From: Megascapheus bottae
Lineage: Eukaryota; Chordata; Mammalia; Rodentia; Geomyidae
Length of the DNA: 64,000 bases
Assembly: GCA_024803745.1 (NCBI GenBank)
Contig: JANJXV010000002.1
Span: 38,461,001 to 38,525,000 of the forward strand
Reading direction: 5' to 3'
The notes below the pieces were generated by a model. The model worked only from the letters and a program-made list of their open reading frames with translations, did no database searches and was not told where the DNA came from. The translations under genes were made by a program, and so were the position numbers. This document shows, piece by piece, positions 9,986 through 21,712 of the stretch (positions are counted from its first letter, which is position 1; each line of letters begins with the position of its first letter).

Positions 9986-12400
9986 TACAAATATTTCTTG
10001 TATTTTATATTGTTTGTTGGGGCTCAAAGTTACCATCACAAAAAATATGGTCTACACCGAAAGAGCCACCAAATGTATTTTTTCTTATCTTAATGTATTA
10101 ATTCCCTAAAAATATTTTTGAAATTTTCTGAGTTTATGTCTACTGTGAGCATGGTTCTCATTTTCATTGATGTTCTAAGTGGGGAGGTAGACAACTAACT
10201 AATGATCATAGTAACTGAAGGAAATACGTTTTAGAGAGTGAAGCCTAAGGTCGATTGTTTAAAGTGGGAGTCCTGACATTTCAACTACATTTTAAAATAC
10301 GGTAAGAATTTATGAAGAGCATTCCAGGATGGAAGTGTATTGATTTGGTCACTTCAGTTAGTTTGGTTAGTTTTGGTTAGGTTATTGATCTCTTATCCCT
10401 TTCATTCTTCATCTCTTTCATTCTTCATTTAGTTTCAATTTCTAGTATTTTAAAATTTAAACTGGAATAGTAAATCCATTAGTTCCTTTTGAAAGGTTAT
10501 GCCAACAAAGGCCAAGTCAGGTACCTACAGAGAGGTTCAGACTATATTAGATTTGATCTACTTTGTTTTGGGGTTCTTCATGATGCAGAACAGCAACCTT
10601 AGATAGCCCAATGACTCCTAAACAAGAAATGTGAGCTGCTTCCCCCAAACTGATCAGAAAAATCTGACCTGATTAACATGATCAAATTCAGTTTGAATTT
10701 CCCATGCATATTCCTTTGTGACATTTTCCTCTTCTCTTTACATTTATGTCTCTTCTTGTGACATTTAGATTTTTCCCTTTCCTTCCTCTCTGTCTCTCAT
10801 GCTATGTGATCATCTTTTCCTGAATTTGCTCCCTTGATTTTCACATCTCTCACATTTCTAGAGAATACTTCTATGGATTTCACCGGCATAGGGCTCTAGG
10901 AAGTATGTACTTCCGTCCCAGTGAAACTGAGAGGAATGCTTACACAATAATCATTTGTGTGGAGTGATGAAAAGGGTGATATTGGTCAAGATGCATTGTA
11001 CTCACAAGCTAACATGTCGGATTGAAACCCTTTCCTACAAGTATGTAAAAATATTAACAACAAAAACCATAATAATAAAGAACTAGATTACTGTTATTCC
11101 TTCCCTTTATAATGAAGTGGCTTACAACAATCACCACCACATAGAACACAATCTCAAAAAGCTGGATTTGACTTTGTAATATGCAAATATAAAAGAGGAA
11201 AAAAACATAAAGTGGGATATCTTTCAGACCAAACTTTCTGGAACTGAAATTATAGCATAAGCAATTGGAGCCTACTAAAATCATGAGGTTTCATCTGCTT
11301 TCATTGTTGCTATTTTCTTCAAAAAGTAATTTTGTTGCCTTTTATTGTTATTTGTTATTTTAAAAAACACACAACCTGGGCCAGTAATGTTTTTCCCACT
11401 ACCAATGGTCAGTTAAATCCAACTCAAACATTAGAACTAAAGGCATTCTCCTAGACCTTTTGTAGCATGGATTCTGAGATAACAAGACCTTTCCCTTTCC
11501 ATCCAAATACTCTTCCCTGCTTTTCTGCTAAGCAATGAGTACTCAACAGTATGAAGAGCAAAGGGCAAAGGGCAAAACTGGTAGAAAGCCAGTTCACAAT
11601 GACATGCCACTATACTCAGATTTTTGCCTCTCTCTGTAGAGATGTGCATAGAGGAGTTACTGGGGGTCTAGACAGCTGCTGTGACTGGTGATTGAGACAA
11701 TAGCCAGCCATTATTAAAACAGGTGGAGGGCTTCTCTGACAATTACAGTGATGCTCAAATGGTAGAATTAGATTACTTTGAGGGGCAAAGCACATGAGTT
11801 ACTCTTAGATACCCTTGACATTTTCTTTTAGAATCACTAAGGTTCTATTGTGAGAGGTTCTATTCTGAAAAAATTCACAATGACGCATTTATAGGAGTTT
11901 GGTTTCTTTGCTTGAAGAAATATCAGGAATCAATCAATGTCACTTTGGTGGTACTTTCTTAAGTGTGTTACTCTAAAATATAGAGACATTTTGTCCCCTC
12001 AGGAAGTATAAGTAAAATAATGGGTCTAGGGTGGTGGTTTGAGGGATGCAGTTAATTTAAAAAATTCAATCACAAGAAATATTGTTTATGTTTCCTTTTT
12101 ATTTCTGCAAGATAGGGCTTTCTTAATAGCAAGTATAAAGTAAGAATATTTCTATATAATACAGTCAACAAAATGCTTTCATTTAAGGTATTAAGTTCCT
12201 TGCCCTAAGCAAGTTTCCTCCAAAATACATTTCTCTAAAGCAAGTTAACCATATTATAAAGCCTTGTAAAGTATATTATATTCCTTGTAAAGTTATTTTT
12301 TCACACAGGGATAATATGTTGCAATATTCATTGAATTATAATTACAAGTTATATGAATCAGTTAGCTAAGCTTTTTAACTCTTACCATTAAGAAATCTTG
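9986..12400. other. 2.4 kb of single-copy sequence
   Basis: No exon-like frame and no recognised transposon apart from a faint old-repeat resemblance around 10190-10340. Frames of 60-76 codons at 11054-11284 and 11437-11649 (minus) look like chance. Confidence 0.45.
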
Positions 12401-12402
12401 CT

Positions 12403-12535
12403 TTGCCTGGTGCCAATGGCTGAGTTTTTGGGGATCATGGTCAGAGGTCAGTTAAGGGTAGAATAGTTCATGTCTGTCTGTGCCTATCATTCTTAGCTAT
12501 ATGGGAGGCTGAGCCAGGGTGAAAAAGTCTTCTTT
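12403..12535 (+). repeat. Degraded B1-like SINE fragment
   Basis: 'gcctggtgccaatggctgag' and, after a disrupted middle, 'ttcttagctatatgggagg' with 'ctgagccagggtga' resemble the B1-like head. The Geo half is missing. Confidence 0.4.
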
Positions 12536-12565
12536 GAGTCTCCATCTTACTGGAAGAAGCTTTTT

Positions 12566-12965
12566 AAAAAATTTTATTGTAATTAATAGAAGGGTAACAT
12601 TATATTTGCCAGATAGAAGGTACATTCCTTAACAATCATTGCTACCCCTTCTCATGTTTTTGTCCCCATCTCCCTCCCCTTCTTTCTCCCCTCATGTTGT
12701 TTTCCCCACTTCCTTATCCTATTTCAAATAAACAAGTAAACATATATACAATATATCACATAACAAGGTAAGACACTGTAAAATTATGAGATAACCAAGG
12801 GACAGCAAAAGAGATGAGAAATAATATAGTACATTAAGAACAACACTCACACCTTATATGGCTCTTGTTTCTATATCTTGGAGGTCTTTTCATTTAGCCT
12901 CATCCTATATGGCCTTATGTATCTAGGTTTTGCCCTATTGTAAACCTCTGCTAGGAGAGTCTAAG
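12566..12965 (-). mobile_element. LINE-1 3'-UTR fragment
   Basis: Reversed L1 3' terminus (ttttattgtaattaatagaa, 'tatttgccagatagaaggta'), the pyrimidine block (ccatctccctccccttcttt), then the start of the UTR around 'ctctgctaggagagtctaag'. 5' truncated. Confidence 0.88.
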
Positions 12966-13720
12966 GTTTGGAAGAAGATTTTTTATAGTGATGTAGACCT
13001 GTCATCCCAGCTACACTGGGAAACCTAAAATAAATGGATTATAGCCCAAGTAGAAAGTAAGACCTTGAGTGGTATAGGGTATAATTTGAACCCAGCAGCT
13101 AAGTTCAAATTCCTGAGTTCAAGTACCAGTAACTGCTAAGATAAACACAAATCTGCTTTGAATATTCATGTTTGTGTGAAATACAGTTTTCTATCCACAA
13201 GAAACGAGTTGTTGGCAAAGGCACTTTGGTCAATTTTGGTGGATATTATGTATTGTGAATGGCTTTTGCTTTAAATTTTTTTCACAGTTGCAGCATGTTA
13301 GATGAGGTATCTTCAGATTCTGGTTTAACTATGAAGTAAACACAGAAACAAGACTTTCTGTTTCATTCAGAGCTCTCCACTTTGACTCTACATTAAAATT
13401 GCATAGAAGATCCATCAATATACCAGGACTTTGTTTATACTGTTGGCAGCAGAACCTTTACAATTTATCGATAATTCCAAATATTGGTGCCTGAATACTT
13501 ACAGCTGAGTATATATCACTGTAACAGGATTTTCCTGTCTAATTACATTTTCTATAAATAAGGAAATTTTTACTGAAAATTTTCTTTGTTTTAAATTTAA
13601 ATTCTATCTCTCCTTGGCTACAAAAGACCAGGAAAATTGTAGGTCTCTCTACTACCTCTGTTTCTTGGTGTCTTCAAGACCACACAATAACATTATTAGA
13701 AGTAAGAACTGGTAGAATTT
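12966..13720. other. Single-copy stretch with a possible very old SINE
   Basis: 13000-13150 has B1-like 'gacctgtcatcccagctaca' followed by a weak tRNA-like end (gttcaaattcctgagttcaa). The rest shows nothing recognisable. Confidence 0.35.
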
Positions 13721-13721
13721 G

Positions 13722-13722
13722 T

Positions 13723-13777
<55 letters not shown>
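13722..13777. repeat. (TG)n microsatellite
   Basis: A pure GT tract of about 55 bp. Confidence 0.97.
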
Positions 13778-13778
<1 letters not shown>

Positions 13779-13843
13779 TTTCTGTCTTATGTTTGCTAGG
13801 TAAATGATCTACCTCTTGCTCTGTACCGTCAGTCCTTTCTCTT

Positions 13844-14033
13844 TTTTTTTGCCAGTCCTGGGGCTTGAACTCAGGGGTCTGAGCACTGTACTTGGGCTTT
13901 CACCAGCCTAGAGCTCTACCACTAGGGCCACAGCAGCACTTCTGGCTTTTTCTCTGTACCTGGTACTGAGAAATTGTACCCAGGGCTTTGTGCATGCTAG
14001 TCAAGCACTCTACCATTAGGCCATGCTCGTGGA
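13844..14033 (-). repeat. SINE, IDL-Geo dimer
   Basis: Minus-strand copy with both monomers. The plus strand reads gccagtcctggggcttgaac at the A-tail side and 'caagcactctaccattaggc' at the ID-head side. Confidence 0.9.
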
Positions 14034-14212
14034 CTATGCACCCTCAGTCTTTCAATCATTTTTTAAAATTTATTTTCCAGATAGTTTCTCATAACAGCAT
14101 TGTCTACTGTTGGCCTAGAACCATGGCCCTCCTGCCTTGCCTCCCAAGTAGCCGTGATGACAAGTGTTAACCACCTTGTGTGGCCTCATTTTCAGACTGG
14201 AAACTTTTTTTT

Positions 14213-14237
14213 CGGGGTTTAGGAGATTCTTTTTTTC
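14213..14237 (-). other. Candidate short 3' transduction between two A tracts
   Basis: On the minus strand, the L1 3' end (ATGAAAAAAA) is followed by GAATCTCCTAAACCCCGA and a second A run before the target duplication. About 18 bp of non-L1 sequence between two A tracts is the signature of a read-through 3' transduction, although untemplated filler is also possible. Confidence 0.5.
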
Positions 14238-15163
14238 ATACATTTTTTATTGTCATTAATAGAAGGGTTACATTATATTCACCAGATAGAAGGTGCATTA
14301 CTTCACAAACATTGATACCCTTTCACATGTCTTGGTCCCCATTTCCCACCCCCCACCCCAGCCCTTCATCGTGTCTTCCTCCCTTCCCTATCTGATTTCT
14401 AATAACCAAATACACATATAGCCAATATATCAGATAACAAAGTGAAATACTGGCAAAAGAAATGAGAGATAACATAGTACATTAAGGACAACAATCACTC
14501 ATTATATGGCTTTTGTTGCTATATCCTGGAGGTCCTTTCATTTAGCATCATACTATATGGCCTTATGTATCTAGGTTTTGTTCTATTGTAAATCTCTGCT
14601 AGGTGAGCCCAAGGTTTCTACTGCTTATGACAAATGAGGGAAACCACTGAGCCTATGTTCCTTTGAGTCTGGTTTACTTCACTTAATAGGATTTTTTTCT
14701 AAATCTTTCCATTTCCTAACAAATGGGGCAATGTCATTCTTTCTGACAGCAGCATAGAATTCCATTGTGTATAAATATCACATCTTGTTGATCCAATCAT
14801 CAAATGAGGGGCATCTGGGTTGGTTCCATATCTTTGCTATGGTAAATAGTGCTGCAATGAACATCATTGTGCTAGTGGATTTAGTCTGTCCTTGTTTCTG
14901 GCCAATTGGGTAAATGCCAAGTAGTGGAATTGCTCTATGCTTAGTCTTTGAGGAACTGCCATACTGCTTTCCATAGTGGTGGAACCAGTTTGCACTCTCA
15001 CCAGCAGTGCAGTAGTGATCCCCCCTGGCCACATTCCCTCCAGCATCTGTTGTTATTAGATTTCTTGATCCTGGCCATTCTAACTGGAGTGAGGTCGAAT
15101 CTTAGAGTTGTTTTGATTTGCATCTTTTTATGGCCAGAGATGTTGAGCATTTCTTCATGTGTC

Positions 15164-15652
15164 CATAGGCCATTCTTTTTTTTAAAATATTTTTATTGTA
15201 ATTAATAAAAGGGTTACATGATATTTGTCAGATAGAAGGTGCATTAATTCACATACATTGATACCCTTTCACATCTTGGTCCCCATTACCCTCCCCCCCA
15301 CCCCCCTTTTGGTTTCCCCCCTTCCCTGTCCAATTTCAAGTAACCAAATACAAATATATCCAATATATCAGATAACAAAGTGAGATATTGTGACAATATG
15401 AGATAACCAAGGAACAGCAAAAGAGATGAGAGATAACATAGCACATTAAGGACAGCAATCATTCATTATATGGCTTTTGTTTCAATATCCTAGAGGTCCA
15501 TTCAATTAGATTCATACTATATGGCCTTATGTATCAAGGTTTTGTTCTATTGCAAATCTCTGCTAGTAGAGCCAAAGGTTTCCACTAGTTATGCTGAATA
15601 AGGGAAACCATTGAGCCTAAGTTCCTTTGAGTCTGCCATAGGCCATTCTTAT
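15164..15652 (-). mobile_element. LINE-1 3'-UTR copy nested in the inverted L1
   Basis: The body is about 15179-15637 and consists of 3' UTR only. A 15-bp duplication, ccataggccattctt, at 15164-15178 and 15638-15652 brackets it. The duplicated bases belong to ORF2 of the host L1, so this insertion is the later one. Confidence 0.92.
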
Positions 15653-16372
15653 TTGTTCTTCAGAGAAGACTCTGTTTAGGTTTTTGGCCCATCTTTTAAT
15701 GGGATGGTTGTTACTTTGGATATTAGTTTTGGAGTGATTCAATTTTTTGAGCTGTTGATATTTTTACATATGAGGCCTTTGTCCATTGTATGGTTAGTGA
15801 AGACCTTCTCCCACTCTGTAGGTTCCTAGTTAATTTGCTTGCTATGTCCTTTGCCATACAGAAGCTCTGCAGTCTAATGCAGTCCCACTTATTCAGACTT
15901 TCTCTGATTTGTTGTGTTTCTTGGTCCTTATTAACAAAGTTTCAACTTGTACCAAGGAGACCTAGTGTATCTCCTATTAGTTCTTGTAAAGTTTTCAGTG
16001 TCTCTGCTTTTACCTGAAGGTCTTTGATTCATTTGGAGTGAATACTGGGTAACAAAGAAGGATCCAACTTTAGTTTTCTGCAGGTGCTTAACCAGTTCTG
16101 CCAGCACCACTTGTTGAAGAGGCTGTCTTTCTTCCATTCTATTTTTTGGATCCCTTATCAAAGATTAGGTAGCCATAGGTCTGTGGGTTAATATCTGGGT
16201 TCTCAGTTCTATTTCACTGGTCTTCAGGCCTAGTCTTGTGCCAGTACCAAGCTGTTTTTGTCACTATAGCTCTGTAATACAGTCTAAAGTTTGGTATTGA
16301 AATTCCTTCTGCGCTGTTCTTTCTGCTAAGAATTGTTTTTGGTATACCGGGTCTTTTATGATTGCCTCTTTC

Positions 16373-17259
16373 TTTGATGAATATTGATGCAAAACTTCTC
16401 AACAAAATACAGGCCAACCATCTTCAGCAACTCATCAAAAAATTGTACACTATGATCAAACAGGATTCATCTCAGGGATGCAAAGCTGGTTCAACATACA
16501 CAAATCAATTAATATAATTCAACACAACATGAGCAAGGACAAGAATCACATGATTGTCACAATAAATGCAGAAAAGGCATTTGACAAGATCCATCACCCC
16601 TTTATGCTAAAAGCTCTGGAGAAAACATGAATCCATGGAACATTCTTCAGTATAATAAAGGCTGTGCATGACAAACCCATGGTTTTGGCTAAAGCCATTC
16701 CCTCTAAAATTAAGAATGAGACAAGGATGCCCACTTTCTCCACTCATCTTTAACATAGTATTAGAATTCCTAGCCAGAGCAATAAAACAAGAAGCAAGCA
16801 TAAAGGGGATTCAAATAGGGAAAGAGGAAGTGAAACTTTCCCTCTTGGCAGATGACATGATTCTATATTTAAAGAACCCTATAGACTCCACTCGCAAGCT
16901 TCTTGAGCTGATTTAAAACTTTGGCACAGTAGCAGGGTATAAAATTAACCCTCAAAAATCGACTGCCTTCCTCTATGCCAACAATGAGAGGAATGAGGCA
17001 ACAGTCAGGAAAGCAACTCCTTTTGCATTAGCCTCAAAGAAAATAAACTACCTAGGAATTACCTTAACTAAGAATGTAAAGGACCTTTGTGATGAAAATG
17101 TTAAAACCCTGAAAAGGGAAATTAAAGCAGAACTGAGGAAAAACCTCCCATGCTCCTGGATTGGAAGAATTAACATCGTGAAAATGGCTATCTTGCCAAG
17201 GGCTATCTACAAATTCAACGCAATACCCATCAATATCCCAATGTCATTCTTTAAAGAAA
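16373..17259 (+). pseudogene. LINE-1 ORF2 reverse-transcriptase fragment (inverted 5' part)
   Basis: The plus-strand translation reads like L1 ORF2 RT: '[18 protein letters not shown]', '[19 protein letters not shown]', '[16 protein letters not shown]' with the catalytic ADD, then '[13 protein letters not shown]'. Breaks occur at a stop after about 16625 and again at 16914 (ELI stop). The rest of ORF2 continues on the other strand at 16372 and below. ORF2 normally acts as endonuclease/RT in target-primed reverse transcription. This copy cannot. Confidence 0.85.
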
Positions 17260-17271
17260 TGGAAACTTTTT

Positions 17272-17765
17272 CTACAAATAGTTGGTCAATAAACCTTTGA
17301 ATGTTGTGATATTTGAAAGAGGTTGACAGGAAAAGGAACACATGGGAAGAATTGGATATAAAAATGATAAGAAAAATGTAGAGAATGTATATGCTGTGAC
17401 TCTTGCTGCAATTACTTTGAAACTTCAGAGAAATGTAAAAATCATTCACTCTCCAGCATTTGTTCAGTCAGAGTCATTGAAGAATTAATTCAAGAAATGG
17501 AATTTTGATGGCCCAGCTCTTCCCTATGATGGGTTGTGAAACAAGAAAGAGTAGTTCAGTTGAAATTGTGATCCTGGTGAAAACTTATGTGTGGTTAGAT
17601 TTACGTGATAGAACAGGGTGGTTACACATAGATGATAACATAGCCTTTGATATTTCAGGAAAAGGAATTTCCAAAATATCCAGTCATAGAAAAATAGTCT
17701 AGAAGTGTGGCCAATGGAGAAATAAAACAATGTATTAGAGCATCTATAACTCGATTTTCTTTTCT
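17272..17765. other. Single-copy intergenic stretch
   Basis: No gene or repeat recognised. Confidence 0.5.
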
Positions 17766-17767
17766 TT

Positions 17768-17999
17768 CTTTCTTTTTTTTTTTTTTTTTTTGGTCTGGGC
17801 CTGGACAATGTCCCTATGCTCTTCAGCCCAAGGTTAGTACTCTACCACTTGAGCCACAGTGCCACTTCCGGTTTTCTTGTATTTAATTGGAGATAAGAGT
17901 CCCGCAGTCTTCAGTGCTCAGGCTGGCTTTGAACTGTAATCCTCAGATCTCACTGTACTGCATAGCTGGGATACAGGCATGAGCCATGCATATCCAGTT
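17768..17999 (-). repeat. SINE, B1-like + Geo dimer
   Basis: Minus-strand copy with a long A tail (T-run at 17773-17791), Geo half and B1-like head. The flanks 'ataactcgatttt' and 'ataatttgatttt' are a probable target duplication with two mismatches. Confidence 0.85.
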
Positions 18000-18239
18000 T
18001 ATAATTTGATTTTCGAGAATGAAGATATTTACTTTTTCCTTCTTAGGCTTTAATAATCTTTCATATGCTCAGGAAAATAGATTTTGTCTCTTCCATGCCT
18101 TGAGAATTACCTGAAGCTTGTCATCCCTTCTGGATGCAGATGAGAGCCCGAGCCTCCCTTCCTTCTGTTGATTCTGGTTTATGCTTTTGCATTATGGCTT
18201 TGTACTCCCTAATGAGGATTTTATCTATTCACTTCTACT

Positions 18240-18545
18240 TCTTTCTGATAGCCATATAAAGCTTCATTCTCAGTCTTTCCATTTCCTTACCAATGTAGCG
18301 ATGTCATCCTTTCTGATGATAGCATAGAATACCATTGTCTATATATACCATTCTCTTGATCCATTCATCTACTGAGGGGCAACTGTGTTGCATATCTTAG
18401 ATATGGTTAAGTAATACTGTAATGAACATGGTTGTGCTGGTTGCTTTAGTATGGCCTTGTTTGTGGACATTTGAGTAAATGCCCAGAAGTGGTATTGCTG
18501 GGTCATAGGGGAATGCTATGTTTATTCTTTTGCTTTGCATGTCAA
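18240..18545 (-). mobile_element. LINE-1 ORF2 3'-end fragment
   Basis: The reversed ORF2 end is seen on the plus strand: 'cagtctttccatttccttac', 'gatgatagcatagaatacca', 'gatccattcatctactgagg', 'aagtggtattgctgggtcat'. It is truncated on both sides. Confidence 0.8.
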
Positions 18546-20005
18546 ATGGATCCATTGCCTTACTTCTGTATTAAGAGGGAAGTTGCATTCTAGTTATCTA
18601 TTAAGTGGTATTTGCAGCTGACAACTTGAGATTCATACTTGTTTACATTTTAATGGACTCAATGACATCTTTTCCAGGTTCATGTGGATTCTGCAATCTT
18701 GTGGATGCATGCCTGCTAACTAGTCTTTTTATATTTAACTTAAATCTATCAGTGCAGATATTAATGTGTTTCAAATCTAGCAGATAAAAAAATGGATTCT
18801 TTATCAAGAGAAAAACCATATACCTTTAGTTTCAGGCCTTATTCCTATTGCATGTATCATGCATTCTGACATGACCAGATCATGTCAAAGTTAAACTCAG
18901 TACCAAAGTTTTTGACTCCTGATCAGTGTCTATTTTGTCCAAATTTCCCAAATACCCCTGTAATAAATCTAGCAATAATTAATAACCCTCATCTAAAATT
19001 AGACAAGTTACTCATCAGAACATGAACTAAGACACATACAATAATATTGATAGAGTCTAATCTTTAGATGTGCAAGGATCTAGAATAAATTAACCAATAT
19101 AGAAATATTTAGGCTACTGACATGTATTTATGATAGTAATTCCTGAGAGTTTCTGTATAATTAGCACTGATACTATGCAAAATATTGTCTTTGGACACAT
19201 ACAACAATGAGTTCGATCCACCAAGTATGGCTTTCTGTTTCAGAATTCTACAACCATGTTTTAGAAACATAACAGGACTTTACACTGGAGCTGCCAAGGG
19301 AAAAGTCAAAGGCTTCTTTTCTCCTGAGTTGTGTTGTTAGCTACATACTCTAATCATGTCTTCTCTAATCCTGAAACCCACAGCTTCACTCAGCAATCCT
19401 ATCTTGTGGATATTTTCCTTATTTGGAAAGGTAGCATATGTCTTTTCTCTACACAATACTGCCAGCTCTGCATGTTTTTTGGAATCAACACTAAAATACA
19501 TTTTTTAAAAAGAAAGCATCCTCCAGAGAACTTGGCCCATCAGTGCTTTGCAGACTTAATATTTTCTTTGAGCAGCCTCTTAAGTGGGACTAGCTTCTTA
19601 GTTTTTCCTCACAAAATGTCATAACTGTACAATTTCTACACCTACTCAGCCATCACACTACCTTCCCACAACACTTTGCTGGAAACAGTGATAACAACCT
19701 GAAGGACAACTGCAATTGTGGTTCTCTGCCTGTCTAACTTAGGAAGCTAGTTCCACACCGACAAGACAAAACTGAAAAGGAGTGGGTGGAAGAGTGGGCT
19801 GTAATAGTCGCAACCAAGCTATTTTGCAAGTGATATTTTTATGCATATGCCAACTTTTCTTTTATTATACTTACTTTCTATATGTCATTTTTATACTCAA
19901 TTCATTAGTTTTTAACAGCTATAAAGTTTATTGATTTTATTTTAACTGGGATAGGAGTCATCAGGTCCATTCTCAATTGAGGGTTATTCTTTTTGAGACT
20001 AGGCC
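18546..20005. other. 1.5 kb of single-copy sequence
   Basis: No recognised feature. The 97-codon frame at 19331-19624 has no family resemblance that I can see. Confidence 0.45.
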
Positions 20006-20007
20006 AA

Positions 20008-20258
20008 TAAAATTTTTTTTGGTATTAGAATATTTAGTCATTTGTGTGCTAATACTGGTACTTGAGCTAGGGTACCCTTCTTTAGCTTTTTACTTAAGGC
20101 TAGTACTATGCTACTTGAGCCATACTTCTACTTGTAGCTTTTTGCTGGCTAAGTACACGTATGAGTCTCATGGATTTTGATGTCTTGGCTGACTTAGAAC
20201 CATGATATTCAAATCTCAGCCTACAAACTAGTTTGGTATGAACTATTGGCACCTGGCA
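20008..20258 (-). repeat. SINE, old B1-like + Geo dimer
   Basis: A diverged minus-strand copy. The plus strand reads 'tgctacttgagccatacttc' (Geo) and 'atattcaaatctcagcctac' (B1-like head). Confidence 0.65.
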
Positions 20259-21325
20259 AAGACGTTTAAATATGCACCTGTGACTACACCAGTTAAAAGT
20301 AATGAAAGTAATATTACCAGGATGTGGGGATGAGATGGGACCTACACTGTATTTTGCATGTAATAAGCATTTAATAACTCAGCTAGAGTAATAGTAATAT
20401 TGATTTTAAAAATGTGTCTAGTTGAGATATACTGTGAAGAGACAACTACAAAAGAGACAAGTGTAAAAATATCAAAATGATGGATTTGCGTTGAGACATA
20501 TGAAAAACTGGAGCTATTTTTATTTGCCATGAAGACAAACAGCCCATTACCTGCCTTAAGTATGGCAGGATGGGATGCATAAGTAACAGAAAGATTTATG
20601 TTAATTTTACAATATGTAAATTTTCTTCTTAATATTCTACCTTGAATTTGAAATGTGTATTCGACCACTACAGACCTTTAATAAAATAAGAGCAACAGGA
20701 AATTCATCTCATGATGGATATAAAAATACAGATTAAAACTCAAACAGTGTAGGGAAAATAATGTCAGTAGTTGAAAATGAATACATTTATTCAAATATAT
20801 TTGTCCTTTAGCCCTGATAAATTTTGTGTATGCATAAGTGAACAGAAAATATTTTTTATTTTGATTTGGGTTAATATAGTCATACGACAGGACTGAATAA
20901 TTCAAATTTTAATTCATTGTATTGATAGGAAGTTCCAAAAAAGTATATATAACCTCTAGCTTGGATTGTTCTTTTGACTACCTTGTTATCAGAATCTCTT
21001 GTTAGCCATTCAAAAGAAAAATTAATTTATAAAGCCTAATTAAAAATATTTTATCATCTATAAGTAGTCATACAAGGGAGTTGCCAGTCACTGAGGCAGT
21101 TTATGAATACAGCACATTTTGATCAATGTCACCCCTTCAACATTCTCACCAACCCTTCTCTTCCTTTGCTGGTCTTAATTTTAGGCTCTGTATTGAAATT
21201 TTTGCAATTTAACAAAGCAGTGTACAATACGTCTTTATCTGTGTCACCACTTTGTAACATCTTCACCACTCTTCCATCCACCCCTTCTCCATTCTCTAGT
21301 ATTTATAATTAATTCTTACCTGCAA
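20259..21325. other. 1 kb of single-copy sequence
   Basis: No recognised gene. The 108-codon minus frame at 20342-20668 looks like chance in AT-rich DNA. 21100-21325 is pyrimidine-rich on the plus strand and may be the edge of the next L1. Confidence 0.45.
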
Positions 21326-21329
21326 GAAT

Positions 21330-21712
21330 TAATATATAATTAATTATTCCCCCTTCTCCTTTCATTCTTCTACCCTTTCCCCTTGACCTCCCTTTCCCTA
21401 TCCCTACCCTTTTGCAAGTATTTCTTGTATATATTTATTTATTTTGTTGGGTTTTTATTTAGTCTTTTCTTAAAGAATTATACTATGTGTACTTTCCGTA
21501 GAATCTGTTACACTGCAGTTAATTTGTAACTCCTTGCTTACCATCTAGGGTTTACTTATAGACTTACAGGTACACTTCTAGCTACCACAAGAGTTTACTT
21601 ATAGACTTACAGGCACACTTCTAGCTACCACAAATGAGGGAAAACAGGCAACTTATGTTTCTCTGGATCTGGCTTACTTCTCTTAATATACTTTTTTTCA
21701 GGTCTTTCCATT
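21330..21712 (-). mobile_element. Old LINE-1 3'-UTR fragment with internal duplication
   Basis: The reversed L1 3' UTR is recognisable from the pyrimidine block (ccctttccccttgacctccc) and 'caaatgagggaaaacaggca' with 'ctggcttacttctcttaata'. A 43-bp unit (gtttacttatagacttacag...) occurs twice in tandem at 21550-21592 and 21593-21635 with one clear mismatch. Confidence 0.65.

Larger units (their letters stand above)
14198..17271 (-). mobile_element. 5'-inverted (twin-primed) LINE-1 insertion
   Basis: A single L1 insertion bracketed by a 12-bp direct repeat, tggaaacttttt, at 14198-14209 and 17260-17271. The 3' part (about 14238-16372) is on the minus strand. The 5' part (about 16373-17259) is inverted and reads on the plus strand. 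This is the product expected from twin priming. The 5' part encodes the RT region of ORF2, including ADDMILY at about 16850. The 3' part encodes the post-RT region and the 3' UTR. Stops and a nested L1 make it non-functional. Confidence 0.9.
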
